A stretch of DNA of 64,000 nucleotides from contig CM060732.1 in NCBI GenBank assembly GCA_030704615.1, positions 58,445,053 to 58,509,052 on the forward strand, given 5' to 3'. Under the pieces are notes generated by a model. The model saw nothing but the letters and a program-made list of their open reading frames with translations, ran no database searches and was not told where the DNA came from. The number at the start of each line of letters is the position of its first letter. Position 1 is the first letter of the stretch. Source of the stretch: Takakia lepidozioides (lineage: Eukaryota; Streptophyta; Takakiopsida; Takakiales; Takakiaceae). The position numbers and the translations under genes were made by a program. Shown one piece after another: positions 21,876 to 33,339 of the stretch.

Positions 21876-23015
21876 TATGTGTCTACTCACCGTTTCATGG
21901 GTGATAAGCTTTTCAAAGAGCTCACTAGAGGGGGAGTGTCATGTTATTTGGAAGTGCCACCACGGAGCCAGCTGAATGCTTTATTGGAGCGCTTCCATTG
22001 TTCCTTGTATGCAGGTCACCTTGGTATCAAGAAAACCATGGCCCGCATCCAAGAGGTTTACTATTGGCTGGGAATTCACCGGGATGTCACGGAGTTCATC
22101 TCTAAGTGTGAAGGTTGTCATGCTAACATTGCTCTCCCTAGGGTCCGGATCTTGTATGAGCTGTAGCCTTTGCCTGTCACCCATGCTTTTGCTCGTGTTG
22201 GCATTGACTTGGTAGGACCCTTTGAACTCACATCAAAGGGTCGAAGCTACCTTTGTGTTGCTACCGACTACTTGACTGAGAAGTCCGGCATTTGCGTTTG
22301 TCCTTGGGAAATACTAACGGATCAGGGCAAGGAGTTTTGTAACCAGCTCCTCATGGTGGTATGCTTCAATTTTGGTGTCAAGTATTCCACCACAGCCTCA
22401 TACCATCCCTAGACCAATGGCCTCATGGAACGCTTCAACCAAACTCTTTGCCGAATATTGGAGAAGAATGGCGCACTTACCAGGGAGTGACATACTTTTC
22501 TTCCCCATATTCTCTTTGCTTATCGCACCGCCATGCATGCTAGCACCAAAAAGACTCATTTTGAATTGTTGTATGGTCGCAAGTGTGTTTCTCCTTTATA
22601 TTCTACCCCTCTTATCTCTACTATTGCTGATCCGGTTGATCTTGATACCTTTGTTGAGGATCTTCATGCTCGGCATGTGGTGTCTATCCATGATGCCAAG
22701 ACGAACATTGGTAAGGCTCAGCTAACCTATGCCCGCAATTTTAACAAACGTGTCAAGTATTCTAATCTATTTCAGATGGGACAGACCGTGTGCGTTCGAT
22801 TGCAGCATGGTAAGCATGCATGCAAATCTAAACTAGTCAAGATCGACGGTCCATACTTGATCTATCAGATTTTACGTGGGCGACGTGCTCTCCTTCTTCC
22901 ACAGGGGTCCAATACTGAAGTGCGGGATGATCCGGTTTCTTTGACGGATCTGGTACATTCCGAGTTGGTCTTTGATCTCACGTACATCAATGTGGAGGGA
23001 CGTACGGTGGGGTGA
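21876..23015 (+). pseudogene. Gypsy integrase fragment of the T family
   Basis: The fragment begins with an integrase zinc-binding H2C2 domain (HCSLYAGHLGIKK then CEGCHAN). It continues into the catalytic core (VGIDLVGPFE, ILTDQGKEFCNQLL), the ERFNQTLCRI region and a C-terminal domain (GQTVCVRLQHGKH). Stops and frameshifts near 22165, 22410 and 22490 break it. It is the same sequence as the minus-strand integrase fragment at 40945-41307 but in plus orientation and separated from the rest of a T element. Confidence 0.85.
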
Positions 23016-23429
23016 TGCCTTCATCGTCTTCGCCGATCTACTTCAACTTGATCATCTTGTCTTCAGCGTCTTAGTCTTAGATTGCGGAATGTGATTTTCA
23101 TGGCCTTATGGCTTGCCCATTCTAGGACTTAAAAATTTGTCGTCTTATGATATATCACCACATGTACTCCCTGCACGGTTATCCTAGCCAAGGGTTTTGT
23201 TCTCGGCCCAATTTGCAGGTGCCATGTTTTTCTTTGGTAGGTTTTTCACCAAGCAGCGGAGGGTGACTTTATCAAAATATTTACTTATTATTTCTTATAT
23301 TTTCCTTCGCGGAGCTCAGGATTTTTCGTGGGGGGTAGGCTTCACAGATGTGATGGCCCAAACTCTCATCATCACCAATTTGCCTTATTCATCCAAAATG
23401 GCGATACTCATTCATAGTATAATTATTTT

Positions 23430-23807
23430 GGCCTAAGTACCGTTAAACCGTTACAATGATAGCATAGTCAGGGTTAGTTAATACTAAGTGGCCGCATCCT
23501 AGCCGTTCACTAGATCTAGGGCTATGAAAAGGTACCGTGGGCTTAGCCTGTCACGTCTCGCCACGCGGCATGCAGAGCTCTAGGGTTTGTATAAAGCGGC
23601 GGCCTGACCTTGTGTCAGGCAGTTGATAGACGCTAGTGTATGTATGTGTCTGTAAAGGTGTCCCATCACGATACGTATAAGATTTATGTTAGTTCACTTG
23701 TGAAGATCCTCCTCTCGCGTGCATGCACGCTCCTCTTGCTTTGCCCTTGTCATTTTGAAGAGCACGTGTGAGGACAGGCATATATTCCTCCTGCTTCTTT
23801 TAAGGCT
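23430..23807 (+). repeat. Left inverted arm of T copy 1
   Basis: Reverse complement of 25345-25723, including the ctagatctagggctatgaaaa block, a TATA-like tataaag and the distal cctcctgcttctttt. An A-rich run (about 23816-23838) follows it. Confidence 0.85.
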
Positions 23808-24055
23808 TCACAACCACAAAAAAAAGATAAAAAAAAAGGTGGACGCGTTGCCGAAGCGATAGAGAATTTGTTTGTGCAAGGACTCGGAAAGGCTTGTTGG
23901 CGAACGCCCTGATTGGCATCGCAGCAGTAGCGCAACATGTAGCTGATCATCCATGACTGCACTGGAAGCAACGAATACCAAAAAAAGATACTGATTAAAC
24001 CAAAGTCGGTGAACGAAGACAGGCAGCAGCCCGCAACACCACGATCACCCTTAAT

Positions 24056-25120
24056 TCACGGGCAGGTTGAACATGAAATCACCTTGGTGATGTCGTGAGA
24101 GTTAGAATCGTGCATGGAAAGTGCCCACCACTTCCACACACTCATGGTCTTAACCCAAAAAGACACACAGGTAGAGTTCTCATTCTCCCAAACGCGAGAT
24201 AACACTGAATCGATAGGAAAGTGATCAAGACTTTCAAGCACCTTAGATCTAACAAACCGCTGATCAACAAACAGGGTCCCTGGCAAAATGACGATGTCGG
24301 CAGCTCGGCCAACCAAACTGTCCGATGACAGTCCTTCAAGTAGGTCAATCGACGGCGGCAGACCTCTGTTTGGCTCGTGATGAAAGTGAAGAACACGCAG
24401 AATGAGAGAGCCCGTACCTCGGAGAGCTAATGACAACCAAGATGGCTCGACAAAGGAGGAGACCAGCCAATCACGGTGAACACGTTCAAAGGATAAAGGA
24501 AGATGAAGCCCCAGCTCTTTCCACGACAGGGTCTGATGATGCAAGAAGCGGGCCTTGACCACGTCACGAGACATACGAGCAGCGTTCCTCGAGGCCACAA
24601 CCTTCCTTGTCAAAGAGAGAGAGTCTGTGGCGATCACCGCCTGGTCAGTGTCAGGTCGTCTCGGCGCCAAGACTTGACTCTCAGTAAAGTAGGATATGTC
24701 TCGTTGCATCTCAATCTCTACTTTGTCAAACCAGAATTGATCAATAGAAAGCAAGTTACACACTAAAGCATCATACTCTTGTGATTGCGCTATGTCTCTC
24801 TCAAACTCACGTTCCTGCTCTCTGGGACAGACATAATTAGGCCCTGGATCGTGATAGTTATCAAAGTTATAATACTCGGGATCACACCTATCCAATGAAC
24901 CAGATCTCCCAGTGCTTGGCAACCAAGCTTCGGCTACAGCTAGATTAGCTTCATCACTAGGACTAGGTGAATTCAAGCGGACAACAAGACGTGATTCGAC
25001 AGCATTATCTCCACACACCGGTAACACCGGCAAGACAAGAGTGCCAGACGGCGTACTGGAAGAGGGAGGGTTAGCAGGTGAAGCAGAAAGTGAAATGACC
25101 AGATCAAGCTCCACATGCAA
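24056..25120 (-). CDS. Unknown 354-residue ORF of T family, copy 1
   Basis: I do not recognise the family. The frame opens at a TTG right after a stop, not at an ATG, so the product is probably part of a longer polyprotein reached by frameshift or readthrough, or the start is lost. The N-terminal third is Ser/Pro/Asp-rich. A middle block has EYYNFDNYHDPGPNYVCP and QFWFDKVEIEMQRDISYF. The C-terminal half is mixed alpha/beta in character with several Trp (SWKELGLHLPLSFERVHRDW, VWKWWALSMHD). A near-identical ORF lies at 41438-42505; conservation of a 350-codon frame in two copies supports real coding in the ancestor. Its position between leader and integrase suggests a gag- or pol-like role, which is inference. 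Confidence 0.55.
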   Translation of the reverse strand: MHVELDLVISLSASPANPPSSSTPSGTLVLPVLPVCGDNAVESRLVVRLNSPSPSDEANLAVAEAWLPSTGRSGSLDRCDPEYYNFDNYHDPGPNYVCPREQEREFERDIAQSQEYDALVCNLLSIDQFWFDKVEIEMQRDISYFTESQVLAPRRPDTDQAVIATDSLSLTRKVVASRNAARMSRDVVKARFLHHQTLSWKELGLHLPLSFERVHRDWLVSSFVEPSWLSLALRGTGSLILRVLHFHHEPNRGLPPSIDLLEGLSSDSLVGRAADIVILPGTLFVDQRFVRSKVLESLDHFPIDSVLSRVWENENSTCVSFWVKTMSVWKWWALSMHDSNSHDITKVISCSTCP

Positions 25121-25148
25121 GCGCTAGCCTTAACGATTAACAACACTT

Positions 25149-25346
25149 CTAGTTATCGACACATGAGACGCCATAACCTGATACGTAAGCGAGATTAACA
25201 AGCAAGCATGGAGAGAACTCAGTACTAAGCAAATACACCGCAGGGTGACGGGCTCCCGCCATCTTTATAAGACACTGAGGAGCACTTAAGCGTAACCTAA
25301 GCACGCCGTTCAAATGGTCAAGGAAAGTATCCGGCGTCTCCACCAT
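25149..25346 (-). CDS. Short 65-residue ORF of T family, copy 1
   Basis: An ATG-initiated frame (MVETPDTFLDHLNGVLRLRL) just inside the terminal arm. It is conserved at 42534-42731 with only a few substitutions. It precedes the 354-residue ORF by 28 bases in another frame, so it could be the N-terminus of that protein before a frameshift. No known domain recognised. Confidence 0.4.
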   Translation of the reverse strand: MVETPDTFLDHLNGVLRLRLSAPQCLIKMAGARHPAVYLLSTEFSPCLLVNLAYVSGYGVSCVDN

Positions 25347-25723
25347 AAAAGAAGCAGGAGGTATATCTGCCTATCCTCACAAGTGATCTTCAAAATGACA
25401 AGGGCAAAGCAAGAGGAGCGTGCACGAGAGGAGGATCTTCACAATGAACTGATAGAAATTTCACACGTATCGTGATGAGACACCTTTACATACACATACA
25501 TACACCAGTGTACATCAGCTGCTTGATACAAGGTCAGGCCGCCGCTTTATACCAACCCTAGCTGCATGCTTGCATGCCTGCATGCCGCGTGGCGAGCCGT
25601 GCCAAGCTGAGCCTGCGGCGCCTTTTCATAGCCCTAGATCTAGTGAACGGCCAGGATGCGGCCACTTAGTATTAGCTAACCCTGACTATGTTATCATTGT
25701 AACGGTTTAATGGTACTTAGGCC
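25345..25723 (-). repeat. Right arm (probable 5' LTR) of T copy 1
   Basis: Matches the right arm of copy 2 (42740-43098) in the same orientation and the left arm of copy 1 in inverted orientation. Confidence 0.8.
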
Positions 25724-25728
25724 AAAAG

Positions 25729-26459
25729 TGTCGCGGCCCTTTGCCTTGAGGGCAGGGGGTCGGGACACACGAGGGGCTGCCCCTGTGGTGGGGGCAGCGG
25801 CAGCGATAGGTATGGGGGGGGCTGAAGCACCCTTGAGTGCCCAAGGCACTCAGGGAAGCAGAGGCGCTCACTAGGTGGAGCCCCGCACACTGGGTTGCGG
25901 TGGGGGTGGCTCCACAAGGGGTGGTGGTAGCTTAGCGGGACTTAGTGGGGGTGGCATAGGACTCACCATGGGGGCGGAGACCTCGTGGTGGGAGTCGTGG
26001 GGAGTCTTGGGACTCATCACGGTCCATAGGGGCCGTGGTGAGTGGGCCAAGACTCACCGCGACTCATCACCGGGAGTCAAGGGTTTTCGTGGTGGTTCGC
26101 CATAAAATGGCAGGCTGGTTGTGAAACCCCCGCGGACAGCTACAGAAGTATATATATAAGGGGAGTGGTGACCTCGAGAACGGTGCAAGCCCGTTGGTGA
26201 CCAAAAACTAGTGAGTAAGCGAGCGAGCCGGAAAGCGACCAAAGAGTGGGGAGCTGTTCCGGACTGCCATCTACCAAAGGGAATTCTCCTAGTCCCAAAT
26301 AGGTGGAGGGTTTAGTGGGAAGCGAAGGGGGACCGTTATGTCCCGGTGAGCAGCCGAAGCTCCAAGTTGGCCCGGGCGGCGAGGTTGGGAGTCAGGCGCG
26401 CGCATCAAAGCGAGTAACTATGACTTGAAGGGGAGCTTACCGAAGAGAGGTGCGCGACA
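25729..26459 (+). repeat. G-family gypsy LTR, plus orientation
   Basis: 731 bp from TGTCGCGG to GCGACA, followed after one base by a primer-binding site. It is the reverse complement of 29718-30450. A TATA-like tatatatataag lies near 26150. Confidence 0.92.
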
Positions 26460-26461
26460 CT

Positions 26462-26473
26462 TGGTATCAGAGC
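26462..26473 (+). other. Gypsy primer-binding site
   Basis: TGGTATCAGAGC, complementary to the 3' end of plant initiator methionine tRNA, one or two bases after the LTR. Confidence 0.92.
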
Positions 26474-26513
26474 TTAGAGTTCAGTACGCGATTGTCCTTG
26501 GGATTGGCCTCAT

Positions 26514-27261
26514 CATGGGGTCGGGCAAACCAAAGCGAAAGCGGAACGGCCCAAAAGATGATGATCCTGGTGAGCCCGATGGGGGCGACGTGTCACCGAA
26601 GCGGCCGTTTGAGGAAGCGACGCTGGTTTTTGAAAGCGAGGCCGCTCAAGAGCGGGAGGAATCCGAGGAGTCGGAGCCCGAGGAATCCGTGAGAGCTCCG
26701 CCATACACTAAGGAACAGTTGGAGGCCAAGGTGGCTAAGGTTTTTGAAGAGGATCTACTCCGAGTATGGGAGGATGGACGAGTGAGGATTGTGCCTCATC
26801 CAACACAACGAGCACGATTGGTACGCCATGCCCCTAAGGAGTTGGGACATTTTGGGGTGCGGTGCACTCATAGTTTGCTGCAATGACAGTACTGGTGGCG
26901 GGACATGCATACGGATGTACAACAGTTAGTAGCAAGGTGTATGGTGTGTGATAGAGTGCGGGCTTCTTTCAATGCACCTACTTCACAATTGCATCCTTTA
27001 CCCATTATGGATTTGGGCTATCGTTGGAGTCTTGACTTCGCAAGCCCATTGCCACTGACGATTTGCCATAACAAGTATGTGCTGGTGATGGTGGAACATT
27101 TCTCCAAATGGATTGAACTGGTGGCATTGCCTGACAAGGCAAGTGAGGGGGCTGCATATGCATTCTTAGATCGAGTGCTTAGCCAATTTGGTGCTCCAGC
27201 TGAGGTACTCACGGACCAGGGGAGAGAGTTCTTGGGGGAGTTTCAGGCTTTAATTGTGTGA
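26514..27261 (+). pseudogene. Retroelement leader ORF joined to integrase N-terminal half
   Basis: The frame begins MGSGKPKRKRNG with a basic then strongly acidic segment (EESEESEPEES). It passes through PPYTKEQLEAKVAKVFEEDL into the integrase zinc-binding domain (HAPKELGHFG, then CMVCDRV) and core (SLDFASPLPL, ILTDQGREFLGEFQ; the latter contains a catalytic Asp). Gag, protease and reverse transcriptase are missing between the two parts, so it is an internal deletion derivative or a chimera. A TGA at 26884 interrupts the frame, and a 1-base shift near 27255 separates it from the remainder. Confidence 0.75.
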
Positions 27262-28078
27262 GCAAGCCTTGATAGATCACCGCACTACTTCTCGGGATCA
27301 TCCCGAGGCTGATGGCTTGGCCGAGAGGGTTGTGCAAACAGTCAAACGAGGCTTGCGCAAGTATGGCTTGCAAAAGGAACACTTGGGAGATTGGGACCTT
27401 CAGCTACCTTGGTTGGCCATGGGCTACAAGTTTAGCAAGCAAGCATCACTTGTCTCGTTCTCACCTTATTTCATTTTCTTTGGCCGAGAGCCAGATTTGT
27501 CTGCATCTATTTGCAAGGAGACTGCAGTAATCCTCAACCTTGATAATCCGGATGTGTGGACACAAGCATGTGCCCAGCGAACAGAGTTGTTCAAGAGAGT
27601 CATGCCTATGGCTTTTGAGAACCTTGCTATTGCCCAACACCGAGACACATTGAGATACACCACTATACGTGGAGGGGGATATCGGCCAGGTGTTCGGCGT
27701 TTCCATCCTGGGGACTATGTGTACCTGCAGCAGACAGCGCCTACGACCTTGGATGTCACAGCAGGTCGTGTGATTCTAAGGGTCCGGGAGATGTTGCCTT
27801 CAGGAGTGTTGATTTTGGAGAGTCGAGATGGCATGGTATGGAAGGACCATGTGCGCAATTGTGCGTCATGTCACCTTCCACATGTGGACGGGAGGATAGA
27901 TCCTAACCTTGCAGTGGTACCTGCAGGGTTGCGTTGCATGCTATGTGGGCATGCTGGTGGTGCCGCGACCATGTTGGTGTGTGACAAATGCTCAAGGGGG
28001 TGGCACATAGGATGCTTGACACCGCCACTTGAGGAGGTTCCTAGTGGAGAATGGTTGTGTCCACGATGCCTTGGATAG
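27254..28078 (+). pseudogene. Integrase C-terminal half with a PHD finger (M family)
   Basis: The segment holds the core end (DHPEADGLAERVVQTVKRGL, containing the catalytic Glu region), the FFGREP box and a C-terminal SH3-like segment (FHPGDYVYLQQ, GRVILRVREML). After it, residues 226-274 (about 27929-28075) form a PHD finger: CMLCG, then CDKCSRGWHIGCL and a final WLCPRC, with the Cys4-His-Cys3 ligand set in order. PHD fingers bind histone H3 tails. At this place most plant chromoviruses carry a chromodomain, as the G element here does. The upstream part is in another frame, so this copy is inactive. Confidence 0.85.
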
Positions 28079-28340
28079 AGGTAGTGGGGCATGACAGTGG
28101 TGAGGTTGACAAGTGATCCAAGGTCTAGCTAACGGGAGTTCAATGCCATGGACACCCAATTGAAGCCATGGATTGCAGGAAGACGAGTAACGATGGGGCT
28201 ACTTTTGCACCCGACCTCTTGATCTATTGCCTTCAGATACTGGACTTGGGCGATTGATGACCAAGCGATGATCTTATTGGGATGGATACTTGTTAGCTAT
28301 CCGGTGTTAGAGGGACCTAATCACCAGCTAGGGGGGCGAT
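28079..28340 (+). other. M-family 3' untranslated region and polypurine tract
   Basis: Non-coding stretch between the PHD-finger stop and the LTR. It ends in agctaggggggcgat, a plausible polypurine tract directly before the LTR start TGTGG. Confidence 0.55.
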
Positions 28341-28792
28341 TGTGGTATAGCTTTCGAGGATTGTGTGCTTAGATTGTGTGGTGGACAACGATGTGTGTTG
28401 TGGCACGATGCTTAGGTGCACGACAGCTGTCATGGTTTTAATCATGGTTATCTAGAATTACCTACTTCTAGTTAACTAGGACATTTTAGATATTTATATT
28501 TATATTTTGTGTGTTGGGACTTCATTTGGTCTCACATGCCAAGTGAGGTGTCGAGCCTCACTTGGGACATGGGGATAGGTTTTCCCCTTGTGAGGATGGA
28601 GGAGGCTCATCTTCTTGTAGTTGAGCCTCCATGAGCCTCTTTCACCTCCATAGCTCTAGGTATTGTGAGGGAGTGTGGTGAGGACTTTGTAGGGTGGATT
28701 TCCTTAGCAAGGGTGCCCTTGGCTTGACTTAGTTTATGTAATTGAGTGGATTCATGAGTGGAGGGTTTCCATTATGTTCACTTTCATTATCA
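28341..28792 (+). repeat. M-family LTR, complete
   Basis: Runs from TGTGGTATAGC to TTCATTATCA (about 452 bp). Its first 87 bp recur right after its end, and its remaining 360 bp recur inverted at 39462-39816, next to the methyltransferase half of the family. Confidence 0.75.
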
Positions 28793-28793
28793 T

Positions 28794-28880
28794 TGTGGTA
28801 TAGCTTTCTAGGATTGTGTGCTTAGATTGTGTGGTGGACAACGATGTGTGTTGTGGCACGATGCTTAGGTGCATGGCAGC
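28794..28880 (+). repeat. Second, truncated M-family LTR start
   Basis: About 87 bp nearly identical to 28341-28427, placed one base after the full LTR, then breaking into unrelated spacer at ccccaagg. Confidence 0.8.
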
Positions 28881-29717
28881 CCCAAGGAATCGCCCCCTCG
28901 ATGTCACTCACATTTTAGTACTAACACGTGAGACTATCAAATTAGTCGGTATGTTAGTATAGTATACTGAGGGTTAGTACTTAGTACCAAGTCATTACAG
29001 GCTTGGGTTGTGTTTAATTGGTCTTGGACACATTAACATGACCATTCATATTTAAGGATGATGGCTTTTAAGTTGGATGAAAAGAAGCATATATCATTAC
29101 CAACCACCATTGGACATGGACGATACAAGATGGAATGTTGTTAAAGTTGCAGTCTTCAAAAAGGACATGGCCATGTCGTTAAAGTTGAAGGAGGTTGCAG
29201 TCTTCAAAAATTCAACATGGCCATGAACTTAAAGAACATGGCCAAAAATTCAAACATGGCCATGACGTTGCGATCTTAAAGCCATGGCCATTTGAGGCTT
29301 GTCACTTTTGTAGGGAGCTTATGATTTGTTTGTGCATGCAATTGGTGAAAATATGATGTCATGTAGAATTAGAAGCGCACAGCCTCTAAAAATTGAACTC
29401 GCCATAATTTGGATGCAGAGGGAACACATCTTCCCCCAAAAACTACACCATACTTGGAAACATAGTCAGTTACGATGATGGAAAAAGTTCAAGTGTCGCC
29501 AAATAAACCTCCACCTCAAAAATTTACTCATCCAAAATGAACTATGGCACAACAGGTGCAACCAACCACATGTATATCATGTGCTTCCCAACAATACATT
29601 GCCACACTTTCCTCATTTCACATCCAGAGCTAGCCATGTGATGGCCCAAACTCTCCTCATCACCAATTTGCCTTATTCATCCAAAACGGCGATACTCATT
29701 CATAGTATAATTCTTTT
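28881..29717. repeat. Spacer X, left copy
   Basis: Non-coding. It is repeated in inverted orientation at 43099-43798, from ccccaaggaatcg to ttcatagtataattctttt. A shorter piece of it also borders T copy 1 at about 23335-23429. It contains several catggccat-type words. Confidence 0.8.
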
Positions 29718-30450
29718 TGTCGCGCACCTCTCTTCGGTAAGCTCCCCTTCAAGTCATAGTTACTCGCTTTGATGCGCGCGCCTGACTCCCAACCTCGCCG
29801 CCCGGGCCAACTTGGAGCTTCGGCTGCTCACCGGGACATAACTGTCCCCCTTCGCTTCCCACTAAACCCTCCACCTATTTGGGACTAGGAGAATTCCCTT
29901 TGGTAGATGGCAGTCCGGAACAGCTCCCCACTCTTTGGTCGCTTTCCGGCTCGCTCGCTTACTCACTAGTTTTTGGTCACCAACGGGCTTGCACCGTTCT
30001 CGGGGTCACTACTCCCCTTATATATACTTCTGTAGCTGTCCGCGGGGGTTTCACAACCAGCCATGCCATTTTATGGCGAACCACCACGAAAACCCTCGAC
30101 TCCCGGTGATGAGTCGCGGTGAGTCTTGGCCCACTCACCACGACCCCTATGGACCGTGATGAGTCCCAAGACTCCCCACGACTCCCACCACGAGGTCTCC
30201 GCCCCCATGGTGAGCCCTATGCCACCCCCACTAAGTCCCGCTAAGCTATCACCACCCCTTGTGGAGCCACCCCCACCGCAACCCGGTGTGCGGGGCTCCA
30301 CCTAGTGAGCGCCTCCGCTTCCCTGAGTGCCTTGGGCACTCAAGGGTGCTTCAGCCCCCCCCCCCATACCTATCGTTGCCGCTGCCCCCACCACAGGGGC
30401 AGCCCCTCGTGTGTCCCGACCCCCTGCCCTCAAGGCAAAGGGCCGCGACA
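29718..30450 (-). repeat. G-family gypsy 3' LTR, minus orientation
   Basis: Reverse complement of 25729-26459 with few differences. Its U3 side faces the chromodomain-integrase ORF, so it is the 3' LTR of the minus-strand chromovirus. Confidence 0.92.
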
Positions 30451-30466
30451 CACACCCCTACCAACA
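30451..30466 (-). other. Polypurine tract of the G element
   Basis: On the minus strand TTGGTAGGGGTG immediately precedes the LTR start. Confidence 0.6.
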
Positions 30467-31356
30467 GGGAGTCGATGTCCTCATCGACTTGTCCATTTTG
30501 TAGAGACGAACATCCAAGTTGTGGCGTCCCACATCAAGGAGTTTGTTTCCGTACCATGGCATCCCATGGCAAAGAACCAAACCCCACACTTGACTCTACT
30601 CTCCACTAGCTAGTTCGGCCGACTTCCTCCAAGTCCCGGCCAAGGGTGGAGCCTCTCCAGCTCCTCCCAGTGCACTCTTCTTGGCCTACTTCAAGGCCAA
30701 GGGACGATCCTCCCCGAGGATCGAATCGCCTTACTGCAACAACATTGCTTGCGATCGCTCATGATGCCGCTTTTGGCATCACCTTGAGCAAGGGTTCACC
30801 TGGAACCCTCTTTGACTAGGAAGATAACCTTGAACCAACCGTGCGCCCCAATCACTACAATTGGGTCCGCCTTGGAATGCTGGCCTGAGGTACGAGAACA
30901 CGCCGAAGCCGCACTACGACTTCGTCCCGAGGCTACACGATTATAGTACGTGAACGGAAGCACGTAGCTTCCGCGTTAGCCCGCACTACAAGGCAACCCC
31001 CTCGGTAGTGCAGTTATAGTACGCGCACGTGCCAGGTGCTGCACTAGCACGTGAACTCCCAAAGAAGGCGCAAGTTTCCTTGCCCCTTGGATGAGGGTCA
31101 CCCAATTTTGGCACTACGCAAACACACGATTAACCCAATTTACCTCTCCCACTTTTATAAGCTAGCATGCATTCTACACACTAGCCAACCATACCATGCA
31201 TCACCATTCCAAACAAAATAAGACGCACAACATTTGGAAGCCATTTCATTTATAGCACATTTTGTACAATACAAGTTTTTGCAATCGGATTCCTAAGCTA
31301 GCTAAGCCGGGCTAAGCATGCATTTCCTCCCCCACGCTCCAAGGTTGATGTCCCCA
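30467..31356 (-). other. G-element 3' untranslated region
   Basis: About 0.9 kb between the chromodomain ORF stop and the polypurine tract. No ORF of note. Confidence 0.55.
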
Positions 31357-33300
31357 TCAACGCTTCTTCCGCTTTTGAGGTCGCCCTTCGAAAGCTGCAA
31401 CCGCCTCGGATGCGTTTCTCATTTCTGAGGCACGCACCCAAGATGCCTCCACATGATGATAGCCCTTCCATTTGACGAGATACTCCGTTTCTCGGTTCCT
31501 GAACCTCCTCGACTTAAGTATTGCCTCCACCTCGTACTCAGGTTCATTTTCATGATCCAACAGCATAGGTGGTGGACGCAACACTTGATGCCGATTCGGA
31601 CGCGCTTCATCTTTGAAGTAAGGCTTCAAAAGGGATACATGGAATACTGGGTACACCTTACTGTTTGCCGGCAGCTCCAATTCATAAACATCCTCATTCA
31701 TAACCTTCCGAATGCGAAAGGGTCCTGCATACGGAGGTACGAACTTCGGACTCACTTCCGGAGGTAGTCGGAAATTCTTGATGTTCAACCAGACCTCTGT
31801 ACCTGCCTCAAACTTCACTTCCCTCCGCTTCCGATTCGCCTGCTTTTCATACCGTTTCCTAGCTTTGGCAATGTTGTACTTTGCGAGCTTCAACAAACGC
31901 TCGCGTTCTTCCAGTACCGCCGCTACTGCCGGTTCCTCAACGTCCTGGGCGGCCCAACTTGTCGGCACCAGAGGTGCTTTTCCATAGACCAATACGAAAG
32001 GGGAAACTCCCGTTGCGGAGTGTTCTGTGTTATTATAACAGAACTATGCCGCGTCTAAGTGTTCCACCCAGTCTGTTTGGTCTGCCGACACGTAATTCCG
32101 CAAGATCTGCTTCACTACGGAATTCACTCTTTCTATTTGGCCGTCGGTCGTAGGTCGGAAGGCGGTGCTCATCTTCAGCCTCGTCCCCATCTTCTTCCAA
32201 AGTGCCCTCCAAAATTTACTCGTAAACTTTGGATCGCGGTCCGAGACAATATCCTTCGGGACTCCATGATGCTTTAAGACGTGGGCGAAGTAAAGTCGCC
32301 CTGTCTCCTGCGCCGTTGCCGTCTCCTTGGTGGGGATGAAATGGCCCATTTTACTGAACCTATCCACCACCACCATGATTGCATCAAATCCTTTTGACAG
32401 CGGCATAACAGTCATGAAATCCATCGAGACGCTTTCCCAAGTCCCCTCTGGAATCGGCAAGGGTTGTAACAGCCCCGCTTGCTTTTTGTACTCGCTCCGG
32501 TTTTGTTGGCATGTGGTGCATGTCTTGACATACTCCTCTGCCTCCTCCCTCAGTTTGGGCCAGAAATACTCTTTCTTCAGGAGTGCCGCAGTGCGTTTGG
32601 CTCCGCCGTGGCCTGCAAGCGGGCTATCATGGCATTCTCTCAAGAGGCTATCTCTGATCCCTCCCTTTGGCACGTAGAGACGTTTTTGCTTATACCGGAG
32701 CAGTCCATTTTGCAAGTGGAACTGCGATTTAACCCCCATCCTCAAGTCCTGCATCACGGACTTCGCCAGCTCATCCTTCCGGCAAGCCTTCCGGATCTTC
32801 TTTTGGAGCGTCGTCTCGCCCCTGTACACCAACAGGAGCTGCTGCTTTCTACTTAAAGCATCGGCCACCACATTGTCCCGTCCCGGTTTGTACTGGATAT
32901 CCACGTCGAACACCGCCAAAGTATCTTGCCACCTAAGTTGTTTTGGGGACAACTTGGGCTGCGTGGCAAAATACTTCACTGTGACATTGTCCGTGAACAC
33001 CTTCACTGGGTTGGAACCAACATAGTGGCGCCAAAGCTCAAGGCAATGCACCACCGCCTTCATCTTTTTTTCGTGCGTCGGCCACCGTCGCTCCACTTCA
33101 TTCAGTTTCTTACTTTCGTAAGCCACTGGACGTCCATCTTGCATAAGTACACCCCCAATCGCGAAGTCCGACGCATCTGTATGAATTTCAAATGGACGAT
33201 CGAACTCCGGGATTTTCAAGACTGGAGCTTCCACCATCCGCTGCTTCAATTCAGCAAAAGCTTGGCCACAAAATGTGTTCCATACCTAGACTTTGGATTT
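31357..33300 (-). pseudogene. Chromovirus RNase H, integrase and chromodomain
   Basis: One frame, broken only by a TAG near 32044. In order it holds the RT connection ([14 protein letters not shown]), RNase H ([31 protein letters not shown]), the H2C2 zinc finger (HDSPLAGHGGAKRT, CTTCQQ), the integrase core with Asp, Asp and Glu (SMDFMTVMP, DIVSDRDPKF, TDGQIERVNS), a GPFRIRKV-type C-terminal domain, and a chromodomain (YEVEAILKSRR, TEYLVKWKGYHHVEASW). The chromodomain assigns it to plant chromoviruses, which integrate into heterochromatin. The catalytic residues look intact, so decay is slight. Confidence 0.92.
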
Positions 33301-33339
33301 ACACAGAAGGTCCGACAACGGCCCCGCGATCTTGGAGAC

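Larger units (their letters stand above)
23430..25723 (-). mobile_element. T-family element, copy 1, with inverted termini
   Basis: Both ends read ggcctaagtac when entered from outside, and about 375 bp of the two ends are reverse complements of each other. Inside, on the minus strand, are a 65-residue ORF and a 354-residue ORF. In copy 2 the same ORFs are followed by a gypsy integrase, so the terminal arm is probably an LTR that has become inverted at one end, not a DNA-transposon TIR. The short sequence catagtataattatttt outside the left end is the same spacer that borders copy 2. Confidence 0.7.
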
